From positions 62,001-126,000 of the forward strand of contig NZ_JAEQMU010000004.1 in NCBI RefSeq assembly GCF_017908035.1: 64,000 nt of DNA, in the 5' to 3' direction. The notes beneath the pieces are model-generated. The model saw only the letters and a program-made list of their open reading frames with translations, was not told the DNA's origin and did no database searches. A program made the position numbers and the translations under genes. Positions 25,921 to 32,106 of the stretch are shown one piece after another (within the stretch, counting starts at the first letter, position 1; each line of letters starts with the position of its first letter). Origin of the DNA: Sphingobacterium tabacisoli. Its GTDB lineage: Bacteria; Bacteroidota; Bacteroidia; Sphingobacteriales; Sphingobacteriaceae.

Positions 25921-26190
25921 TTAGACCATCTTTTACCAATAATCCCTTGTCCTTTTTCTTCGTCAAAAGCAAGTTCCAAATTATAGTTATGCTCAGCCCC
26001 AAACGAAAGCGTGCATATATAAGCATTTTTCACATACTTTACTTCCACTTCTGCCTATAAGATATTGATATTAGCCTAACAGATTATCTCATTCTGTGAT
26101 TAGAGCAATTCGAGACACTGATCTAAGGTCAACTTGGTCTGCGCTTGCATAGATTGGGTAAAATAAAAGAATCAACAATAGGTTTTTGAA
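25921..26190 (-). pseudogene. Decayed 5' fragment of the TolC gene
   Basis: The stretch aligns base by base with about 24767-25035 of the TolC gene on the same strand, including the segment encoding QAQTKLTLDQCLELL. The start ATG has become AAG and at least two in-frame TAG codons are present. The homology continues beyond the gene into the divergent promoter of unit 2. It is therefore a duplicated TolC-start/promoter segment that lost function, not an independent gene. Confidence 0.88.
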
Positions 26191-26319
26191 CTTCTATTAC
26201 TTTATCTTTTTTTTGTTTTATTTGAACAGTTTCTTCAGTTTACAACATTTGTCATAAACATTTCAATATACCTATTTTCTCTTAAAAGGAAATTATTTCT
26301 TAATAAATGTTAAAATAAT

Positions 26320-26351
26320 TTTGAACAATTAACTAAAGTTGATAACTTTAG
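26320..26351 (+). promoter_or_regulatory. Promoter of peptide unit 2
   Basis: TTTG at 26320-26323, 19-bp spacer, TAACTTTAG at 26343-26351. Same arrangement as unit 1, retained although the surrounding DNA has diverged. Confidence 0.8.
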
Positions 26352-26380
26352 GGGAGTAACCATCTTATAAACAAAAACCT

Positions 26381-26509
26381 ATGGAAATATCAAAATTTTT
26401 CTTTGGGAAATTGCAGTTTTATATCTCTATAAACAGGTTTATCAAAGCTTGTATAATTAGTCTCTTAATCACGTATCCATCATGCCAATATAACAAAGCT
26501 CCTGAATAA
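26381..26509 (+). CDS. Conserved 42-aa leader ORF, copy 2
   Basis: ATG 26381 to TAA 26507-26509, again exactly 42 codons. It keeps ISKFFFGK, QFYIS, NRFIKAC and the end QYNKAPE, while the middle differs from copy 1 (ISLLITYPSC instead of IYILIKSRSF). It is the most diverged of the three copies yet has no stop or frameshift. Function unknown; see copy 1. Confidence 0.55.
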   Translation: MEISKFFFGKLQFYISINRFIKACIISLLITYPSCQYNKAPE

Positions 26510-26593
26510 ATTAAAAATTCAGTCTTACTGATGCGTTTTAGTAAAACTCAGCAGGATAATCATATTTCACAAAACAGTCTGTGACAGAAAAAA

Positions 26594-26728
26594 GCCCGAG
26601 CCGGTTGCAAACGATCTCGGGCAAAGAGAGCTCACATATTCTCTCTTATAGTTAACAAGCAATCTAAAGTGAGTGGATCGCTAAATACTAACATTCAAAT
26701 CTAATCAAAATGAATTGTCTTAGACAAT
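26594..26728 (+). promoter_or_regulatory. Structured leader element, copy 2
   Basis: Stem 1 is GCCCGAG/CTCGGGC (perfect here), stem 2 AAGAGAG/CTCTCTT, stem 3 GCAATCT/GGATCGC (one G-U pair), stem 4 ATTGTC-TTA-GACAAT with a changed loop base. The sequence differences mostly keep pairing. Confidence 0.75.
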
Positions 26729-26756
26729 CCATAAGACTAGAAAAAACTAAAAACTT

Positions 26757-27020
26757 ATGAAAAAGATTTCATTTAAAAATCTAGACAACTTAGGTATCGA
26801 AAAAATGTCTACTAAAGACTTAAAGAGTGTAACTGGAGGTTTAATGTGTCCTAACGAGCTTATTCTATGTGGCGATGTCTGTATGCCTCCTGAATTCTGT
26901 GATGACCAAAGTGGTTGCTCAAACTCTAATTGTACTGGAAGCTGTCGCACGTCGAATGGTGCTGCAGGAAGCTGCCGTAAAACTAGTTCGGGAATTTGCA
27001 AGTGCGCCTCAGCAAGTTAA
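26757..27020 (+). CDS. Cysteine-rich double-glycine precursor peptide 2
   Basis: 87 residues: 28-residue leader ending KSVTGG and a 59-residue core with ten cysteines (for example LMCPNELILCGDVCMPPEFC, then GSCRKTSSGICKC). The even number points to full disulfide pairing. The core shares no obvious sequence with peptide 1 while the leader is nearly identical, so the cores have diversified behind a constant export signal. It has its own promoter, 42-codon ORF and leader element, and a strong terminator 12 bp after the stop. Confidence 0.85.
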   Translation: MKKISFKNLDNLGIEKMSTKDLKSVTGGLMCPNELILCGDVCMPPEFCDDQSGCSNSNCTGSCRTSNGAAGSCRKTSSGICKCASAS

Positions 27021-27031
27021 AACCAATTTTG

Positions 27032-27061
27032 ATCCAGTATCTTCAGATACTGGATTCTTTT
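27032..27061 (+). terminator. Rho-independent terminator of peptide 2
   Basis: ATCCAGTATC pairs with GATACTGGAT around a TTCA loop, followed by TCTTTT. Perfect 10-bp stem. Confidence 0.88.
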
Positions 27062-27140
27062 AACAAGTTCGTCTAGACATTTACAAAAAAAATTACTAGA
27101 AACATCATTCATAATATTATACCCTGAGAAGTAAATAAAT

Positions 27141-27172
27141 TCTGAAAAATTAATTAAAGTTGATAATTTTAG
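27141..27172 (+). promoter_or_regulatory. Promoter of peptide unit 3
   Basis: TCTG at 27141-27144, 19-bp spacer, TAATTTTAG at 27164-27172. The -33 element is weaker than in the other units (TCTG for TTTG). Confidence 0.65.
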
Positions 27173-27201
27173 GGGAGTAACCATCTTATAAACAAAAACC
27201 T

Positions 27202-27330
27202 ATGGAAATATTAAAATTTTTCTTTGGGAAATTTCAGTTTTATATCTCTATAAACAGGCTTATCAAAGCTTGTATAATTTACATACTAATAAAGTCTCGA
27301 TCATTTCAATATAACAAAGCTCCTGAATAA
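27202..27330 (+). CDS. Conserved 42-aa leader ORF, copy 3
   Basis: ATG 27202 to TAA 27328-27330, 42 codons. Very similar to copy 1 (EILKFFFGKFQFYIS, LIKSRSFQYNKAPE). Together with copies 1 and 2 it shows conservation of frame and length in tandem units. Function unknown. Confidence 0.55.
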   Translation: MEILKFFFGKFQFYISINRLIKACIIYILIKSRSFQYNKAPE

Positions 27331-27414
27331 ATTAAATGCTCACTCTTACTGATTCGTTTTAGTAAGACTCAGTGGGATAATCATATTTAATAAAACAGTC
27401 TCTGACAGAAGAAA

Positions 27415-27549
27415 GCCCGAGCCGGTTGCAAACGATCTCGGGCAAAGAGAGCTCACATATTCTCTCTTATAGTTAACAAGCAATCTAAAGTGAGTAGATC
27501 GCAAAATACTAACATACAAATCTAATCAAAATGAATTGTCTTCGACAAT
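27415..27549 (+). promoter_or_regulatory. Structured leader element, copy 3
   Basis: All four stems are present: GCCCGAG/CTCGGGC, AAGAGAG/CTCTCTT, GCAATCT/AGATCGC and ATTGTC-TTC-GACAAT. It is followed by an A-rich spacer and the peptide 3 start. Confidence 0.75.
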
Positions 27550-27577
27550 CCATAAGACTGGAAAAAACTAAAAACTT

Positions 27578-27877
27578 ATGAAAAAGATTTCATTTAAAAA
27601 TCTAGACAACTTAGGAATCGAAAAAATGTCCAGGGAAAAATTAAAGAGCGTAAAGGGAGGGGAAACTGTTAGTCTATTTTCCAGCTGTATGGCATATTGT
27701 AACTGCCCAGCTGGATATGTTCAAACAGGAAGCCAATATATTGTAGGGATAGATTGTGAAATGGGCTCTATGTGTATGGCCAAAGATTACTTTGGAGTAA
27801 AATGTGAAGGAATATCGGGGGCTGAACTAAATTGTTCAGATAAAGTACAACAATATTGTATTCCATTGGAAGACTAG
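27578..27877 (+). CDS. Cysteine-rich double-glycine precursor peptide 3
   Basis: 99 residues: leader of 28 residues ending KSVKGG, core of 71 residues with eight cysteines. The core starts ETVSLFSSCMAYCNCPAGYV; the C-x-C-x-x-G-Y segment is similar to the C-x-C-x-x-G/P-Y-I module of peptides 4 and 5. It is likely co-transcribed with peptide 4, whose start lies 65 bp downstream across a strong hairpin without T-run. No known family; activity unknown. Confidence 0.85.
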   Translation: MKKISFKNLDNLGIEKMSREKLKSVKGGETVSLFSSCMAYCNCPAGYVQTGSQYIVGIDCEMGSMCMAKDYFGVKCEGISGAELNCSDKVQQYCIPLED

Positions 27878-27894
27878 CAAATAATGAGAACAAT

Positions 27895-27923
27895 AACTCT
27901 ATTGCTCTCTGAGCAATAGAGTT
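27895..27923 (+). other. Strong hairpin between peptides 3 and 4
   Basis: AACTCTATTGCTC pairs with GAGCAATAGAGTT (13 bp) around a TCT loop. It is followed by an A-run, not a T-run, in the reading direction. It may set the ratio of peptides 3 and 4 by partial termination or mRNA processing. Confidence 0.6.
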
Positions 27924-27941
27924 AGAAAAAATAAAAAACAT

Positions 27942-28289
27942 ATGAAAAAGATTTCAATCAATGATTTAGGAAATTGGGATATCGAGATATTATCTAGAAA
28001 AAACTTGAAAACCATCATGGGAGGAAACATCTCCTGCCCGCCAAATCAACATTACGACGATGTACTTCAAAATTGTGCATGTAATGCTCCGTACATTCCG
28101 TGCAATGGGCAATGTGTAGCTCCAAGTGATTGCGATAATATCACTCCATGCAGTGCCACGGCTACTTGTGGATCAGCACCTCCGGTTACCTGCCATGGCA
28201 CATACGACTGTGTAAAAACTGATGGATATTTGGTCGCTTGCACACATGAGAAAGGCACTACGGTTGTCAAATGTCCCGGTGTAATTTAA
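27942..28289 (+). CDS. Cysteine-rich double-glycine precursor peptide 4 (TIL-like module)
   Basis: 115 residues: 28-residue leader ending KTIMGG, slightly more divergent (MKKISINDLGNWDIEILSRK). The 87-residue core has twelve cysteines. Near its start it contains NCACNAPYIPCNGQCVAPSDC-type spacing (C-x-C-x6-C-x3-C-x5-C), shared with peptide 5. It resembles the C-terminal half of trypsin-inhibitor-like (TIL) domains. A protease-inhibitor or receptor-binding role is therefore a testable guess. This gene has no promoter or leader element of its own and follows peptide 3. Confidence 0.83.
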   Translation: MKKISINDLGNWDIEILSRKNLKTIMGGNISCPPNQHYDDVLQNCACNAPYIPCNGQCVAPSDCDNITPCSATATCGSAPPVTCHGTYDCVKTDGYLVACTHEKGTTVVKCPGVI

Positions 28290-28320
28290 CAACCTCACCA
28301 AATATAGAGCAACTATAAAT

Positions 28321-28360
28321 CAGGATTTTTGCTGTCATCGTATCGACAACAGAAATCCTG
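28321..28360 (+). terminator. Terminator-like hairpin after peptide 4
   Basis: CAGGATTT...TGTC at 28321-28336 pairs with GACA...AAATCCTG at 28345-28360, with one G-U pair and one mismatch. No T-run follows. Confidence 0.6.
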
Positions 28361-28483
28361 CTATGAGTAAGAAGGTAAAGTGAATCAGAATAAAACTAAC
28401 ATTAAAATACAGCGCTATACATTAACTCCAATAAGAAACTTAAGAATAAGTTCAAGAAAAACAAAAACACTTATTAAATAAAT

Positions 28484-28515
28484 TTTGAATAATCAAAAAT
28501 CAACTATATCTTTAG
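28484..28515 (+). promoter_or_regulatory. Promoter of the VKOR-DsbA fusion gene
   Basis: TTTG at 28484-28487, 19-bp spacer, TATCTTTAG at 28507-28515. The downstream leader ending in AACCTATGGG resembles that of the 42-codon ORFs, so this unit is built on the same plan. Confidence 0.8.
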
Positions 28516-28545
28516 TATAATAACCAATACGCAAAATATAAACCT

Positions 28546-30186
28546 ATGGGACTATTAGACATTTTCAATAGCAAGAAAAAAAATGACCTATTTAATACAT
28601 GTAGTTTTTTGTTAAACAACCTCAAAGTAAAATTTACAACAACAGGGCTTTTCAATAGCCTAGAAGAGCATGTGGAACACCCTTCTATACTTTCACTGAA
28701 AGATACAATCTCAATCTATGGTATTGAATCCGCCGCAATCAGGAAAGGAGAATATAACTACAGTGATTTCGAAACTCCATTTATCTGCTCTATACAAAAA
28801 GAAGGTTGGTCAAACCCCAACTTTACAATAGTTACTAAAGCTGAAGGTGATGAAATGGAGTATCTTGATCCACTTTCTAATTCAATTCAATATATTTCCC
28901 AAGAAGAATTTGGAAAAATAGATAAAAACATCATTCTACTGATGGATACATCAACGGCTAAGGATGAACCTAACCTAGAATTGAATCAAAAAAAGGAAAA
29001 CTCTTTAAAAACATCAAAACGAGTACCGATCTATTTAGCAGCCTTCGCACTGATCACGTCAATAGGTTTTAGTCTATCCTCTTCTTTTGGAATACAGAAT
29101 GGAATAGGAATAGGTTACATTCTTTCTTCTTTCATTGGCTTAGTTGCATCCTGTTTACTACTATGGCACGACGTAGATGCTCACAATCCTTTTATCAAAG
29201 AAGTTTGTGGCGGTGGCAATAAAAAGGCAAATTGCAACGCTGTATTATCGTCATCCAATGCAAGTTTTTTAGGCATGAGTTGGTCCATATGGGGATTTGC
29301 TTATTTTGCAACTTTCTCCACCTCCCAGATACTATTCCCTGCTAATGTAACCTTTATATCCCTATGGTCCATAATCTCAATTGCAGCAACACCTTACATT
29401 ATATTTTCGCTGTATTATCAATGGAAAATAGTAAAACAATGGTGCCCCCTATGTATTGCTGTACAGGCTATATTAGCTATCAATGCAATTATTGCAACTT
29501 TGTTTATCACCAGCGCTTCTTTTTCTGTAGCAGGAATAACACTTCATAGTATAGCAACAATTCTCCTACTTGGTTTACTCTTTCTATTTATTGCTTACCT
29601 AGCCATCCCAATACTAAAAAGCGCAAATGACAGCAAGTCTTATCAAAAGAAATGGAAAAACTTGAGATACAATCCAGAGATATTCAATGCTTTATTAGAT
29701 AAATCTGAAACAGTCAATTATCCGGTAGAGAATATTGGTATTGTAGTAGGAAACCCCAATGCCTCCAATGAGATCATAAAAGTCTGTAACCCATATTGCG
29801 GTCCCTGTTCTAAAGCACATCCAGAACTGGAACATATTGTCAATTCGAATAATGATGTCAAAGTACGTATTATATTCACAGCGTCTGGAGAAGAAGATGA
29901 CATAAAAACACCTCCAGTAGCACATCTTTTGGCTATACAACAAAAACTTGGAGCTGAAACAGTACACACCGCCTTGGACGATTGGTACATGGCTCCCAAT
30001 AAAGATTATGAAGCCTTCGCGAAAAAATACCCGATGAATGGTGAATTAAAGCAACAGACTGAAAAAATACAGGCTATGCGAGACTGGTGTAATAATATGA
30101 AAATAAGAGCCACTCCTACCATATATATTAACGGAAGAGAATTACCAGACAGCTATAGTATCAAGGAACTAAAAAATTTCTTCTAG
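28546..30186 (+). CDS. C39-like / vitamin K epoxide reductase / DsbA-type thioredoxin fusion
   Basis: 546 residues. Residues 1-145 are a C39-peptidase-like domain (LEEHVEHPSILSLKDTISI, YLDPLSNS). The catalytic His is replaced (NPNFTIVTK), so it probably only binds leaders. Residues about 160-360 carry five hydrophobic helices of a VKOR, with CNAVLSSSNASFLGMSWSIWG (about 229) and the redox pair WCPLC (about 298). Residues about 395-546 are a DsbA-like domain with NPYCGPCSKAHPE (about 415-427) and the cis-Pro loop RATPTIY (about 520). Such proteins oxidise cysteines of exported substrates, passing electrons to quinone. Placed among genes for peptides with 6-16 cysteines and sharing their promoter type, it is most likely the dedicated disulfide-forming enzyme. 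The first start is supported by the promoter position. Confidence 0.92.
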   Translation: MGLLDIFNSKKKNDLFNTCSFLLNNLKVKFTTTGLFNSLEEHVEHPSILSLKDTISIYGIESAAIRKGEYNYSDFETPFICSIQKEGWSNPNFTIVTKAEGDEMEYLDPLSNSIQYISQEEFGKIDKNIILLMDTSTAKDEPNLELNQKKENSLKTSKRVPIYLAAFALITSIGFSLSSSFGIQNGIGIGYILSSFIGLVASCLLLWHDVDAHNPFIKEVCGGGNKKANCNAVLSSSNASFLGMSWSIWGFAYFATFSTSQILFPANVTFISLWSIISIAATPYIIFSLYYQWKIVKQWCPLCIAVQAILAINAIIATLFITSASFSVAGITLHSIATILLLGLLFLFIAYLAIPILKSANDSKSYQKKWKNLRYNPEIFNALLDKSETVNYPVENIGIVVGNPNASNEIIKVCNPYCGPCSKAHPELEHIVNSNNDVKVRIIFTASGEEDDIKTPPVAHLLAIQQKLGAETVHTALDDWYMAPNKDYEAFAKKYPMNGELKQQTEKIQAMRDWCNNMKIRATPTIYINGRELPDSYSIKELKNFF

Positions 30187-30191
30187 AGGAT

Positions 30192-30280
30192 GTTCGAGCC
30201 GGTTGCAAACGATCTCGGACAAAGAGAGCTCACAATTTCTCTCTTATAGTTAACAACGTGATCTAAAGTGAGTAGATCGC
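30192..30280 (+). promoter_or_regulatory. Structured leader element, copy 4 (upstream of peptide 5)
   Basis: Starts 6 bp after the VKOR stop. Stem 1 is GTTCGAG/CTCGGAC: relative to GCCCGAG/CTCGGGC one C-G pair is replaced by T-A and another by a T-G wobble. Stem 3 is GTGATCT/AGATCGC, where the A-C mismatch of copies 1 and 3 becomes a G-C pair. Stem 4 is missing. These compensatory changes support a conserved RNA fold. Confidence 0.75.
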
Positions 30281-30307
30281 AAAACACTAACATATAAATT
30301 TATTAAA

Positions 30308-30679
30308 ATGAAAAAAATTTCAGTGAAAGATTTGGGCAATTTAGGAATTGAAAAATTGCCTAGGGAAAGTTTAAAAAGTATAATTGGAGGAAGTTTAACA
30401 TGTTCAGTAAATGAACATTGGTCAGATTGTATCAGCTCCCCCGGAGCTGGTGGTTGTTTAAGCGGATGCGAATGCGACCAAGGCTATATACGATGTAATG
30501 ATGGTACTTGTGTTCGTCCAGAATATTGTGATGGAGGGGGAGGGGCTACATCCTGCAGCACAACATGTCATGGTGGAGGTTCAGTCTCAATTACAGATTG
30601 TAATGGAGACTGTAGTTGTCGAGATGGAGTATCTTGTACTTGTTCGGGTCCAAAGAACACATTAACTAAGACCTGTTAA
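30308..30679 (+). CDS. Cysteine-rich double-glycine precursor peptide 5 (TIL-like)
   Basis: 123 residues: 28-residue leader ending KSIIGG, 95-residue core with sixteen cysteines. The first half of the core reads TCSVNEHWSDC, then CLSGCECDQGYIRC, then NDGTCVRPEYC. This follows the pattern of TIL-type protease inhibitors (C..NE.W..C ... C..C.C..G[YF][IV]R...G.C[IV]..E.C). The second half is Gly/Ser-rich with eight more cysteines (CSTTCHGGGS, CNGDCSCRDGVSCTCSG). It is probably co-transcribed with the VKOR-DsbA gene, with only the structured leader between them, and ends at a perfect-stem terminator. Similarity to TIL is by eye; convergent cysteine spacing cannot be excluded. Confidence 0.83.
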   Translation: MKKISVKDLGNLGIEKLPRESLKSIIGGSLTCSVNEHWSDCISSPGAGGCLSGCECDQGYIRCNDGTCVRPEYCDGGGGATSCSTTCHGGGSVSITDCNGDCSCRDGVSCTCSGPKNTLTKTC

Positions 30680-30701
30680 GAACTAAATCCCGTAAATTAA
30701 G

Positions 30702-30728
30702 CCATCGATTCAACGAAGGAATCGATGG
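30702..30728 (+). terminator. Terminator-like hairpin after peptide 5
   Basis: CCATCGATTC pairs with GAATCGATGG around AACGAAG: 10-bp perfect stem, followed by TTATCT. It lies just before the TlpA gene. Confidence 0.7.
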
Positions 30729-30753
30729 TTATCTAACTAAGAGCAATTAACAA

Positions 30754-31881
30754 ATGAAATCGAACTTCTTCTTAAGTATTTTATCCTCTATCTTTTTTCT
30801 TTCCCCAAAGTATTCTCTATGTGGGCAGGAACCTCACTTTCACATCAAAGGCCATATAGATGGTGTACATGATGAAATGATTTATTTAGAAGAGTCCGGT
30901 TATTTTTACTCCCTATTAAATACTGCGAAAATCGTAGATTCATGTAGGATTAACGAAGGACATTATGAATTTAAAGGCGTCTATGACCGACCTTTTCTGT
31001 ATTCAATAAAAATCCCTAGCCTAACAAGAAAATTTTATCAGTTTATATTGGAACCTGGTATTACTGTTATTGAAAGTAATGTAGATAGATTTTACGACAG
31101 CAAGATTACAGCTACTAAGGAAAACATCCTGTATGAAACATGGGAAAAGGAAAGAGAACAATATAAATTTCCAATGAATGCACTTATAGATTCAATCTCT
31201 AAATATGGAATTGATTCGACAGATTCTGATATTTTTTATCAAAAATATGATTCTATTAATAATGTACAGAAAGCTTCCGCTATCAAATTCATAAAAAACA
31301 ATCCAACTTCATTTGTTTCTTTAATGATTCTATATAGTATATTAACGATTGATGATGACGAATCAGCTAAAAAATATTTTGCTTTCCTTTCACAGGACTT
31401 GAGGGAAAGTGTTGAAGGAAAATTAGTAGAAGATAAAATTAATGCTTCTGTGAATTCCCTAAAAAACAAAAAAATGCCTCCTTTTGAAATGGAGAATTTT
31501 GTTGGAATAAAAATATCTTCAGATCAATACAAAGGCAAATATTTGATTATTGACTTTTGGGCGACATGGTGCTCTCCCTGTATAGCGAAAATGCCTGAAC
31601 TTATAGAAATACATAAAATACACAAAAATCAAATAAAAGTTTTATCTATTTCTCTAGACAGAAATTTAGAACTCTGTAAACAAAAAGTCAATGAGTTAGG
31701 AATGAATTGGGACAATATTTGCGATACACAAGCAGGAAGAAGCCCGACAATAATAAACTATAATGTTAAGTCAATTCCTAGAATATTAGTCTGTGATAAA
31801 GAAGGTATTGTTATCTATGATTCGGATATTGATAAAAAAGAAAGTCTTAAAGATTTTATTGCAACACTTAATCTCAATTAA
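30754..31881 (+). CDS. TlpA-like thioredoxin protein with N-terminal DUF4369-like domain
   Basis: 375 residues. A hydrophobic signal (FFLSILSSIFFLSPKYSLC) suggests periplasmic location. Residues about 28-130 resemble DUF4369 (FHIKGHIDGVHDEMIYLEES), then a helical linker. The C-terminal thioredoxin domain has LIIDFWATWCSPCIAKMPEL (CxxC near residue 272) and the cis-Pro loop VKSIPRI. Proteins of this type reduce or isomerise disulfides in the periplasm. Located between the peptide genes and the exporter, it may correct or recycle disulfides of the peptides or reduce the VKOR partner. Low GC like its neighbours. Confidence 0.88.
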   Translation: MKSNFFLSILSSIFFLSPKYSLCGQEPHFHIKGHIDGVHDEMIYLEESGYFYSLLNTAKIVDSCRINEGHYEFKGVYDRPFLYSIKIPSLTRKFYQFILEPGITVIESNVDRFYDSKITATKENILYETWEKEREQYKFPMNALIDSISKYGIDSTDSDIFYQKYDSINNVQKASAIKFIKNNPTSFVSLMILYSILTIDDDESAKKYFAFLSQDLRESVEGKLVEDKINASVNSLKNKKMPPFEMENFVGIKISSDQYKGKYLIIDFWATWCSPCIAKMPELIEIHKIHKNQIKVLSISLDRNLELCKQKVNELGMNWDNICDTQAGRSPTIINYNVKSIPRILVCDKEGIVIYDSDIDKKESLKDFIATLNLN

Positions 31882-32029
31882 AATACTCATGCTTAACAAA
31901 GCACTATCTCCTATAAATCTCTTTAACCTTGTAACTGGATTGCAATTGTTAAGTTTTCTATTCTTAAGAATTTAAAAAAATCGAATTCTTATTTTTGGTT
32001 CAACGACAATCATAAATCATGACAAATAA

Positions 32030-32060
32030 TTTGAACAATTTTCAACTCATATTACGAAGG
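32030..32060 (+). promoter_or_regulatory. Weak candidate promoter of the exporter operon
   Basis: TTTG at 32030-32033, 19-bp spacer, TACGAAGG at 32053-32060. The -33 context (TTTGAACAA) is the same as in the peptide units, but the -7 box is poor. Confidence 0.35.
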
Positions 32061-32106
32061 TATTTCAATAGCCTCTAAATTAAACTTAGATATTTAATTG
32101 ATATTT

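Noticed and set aside
25672..25986. Overlapping frame inside and past peptide 1
   Set aside because: It is the shifted frame of the peptide gene running into the TolC fragment and has no start context of its own.
25921..26190. A second functional TolC gene start
   Set aside because: The start codon is lost and in-frame stops are present; only the first 270 bp or so are duplicated.
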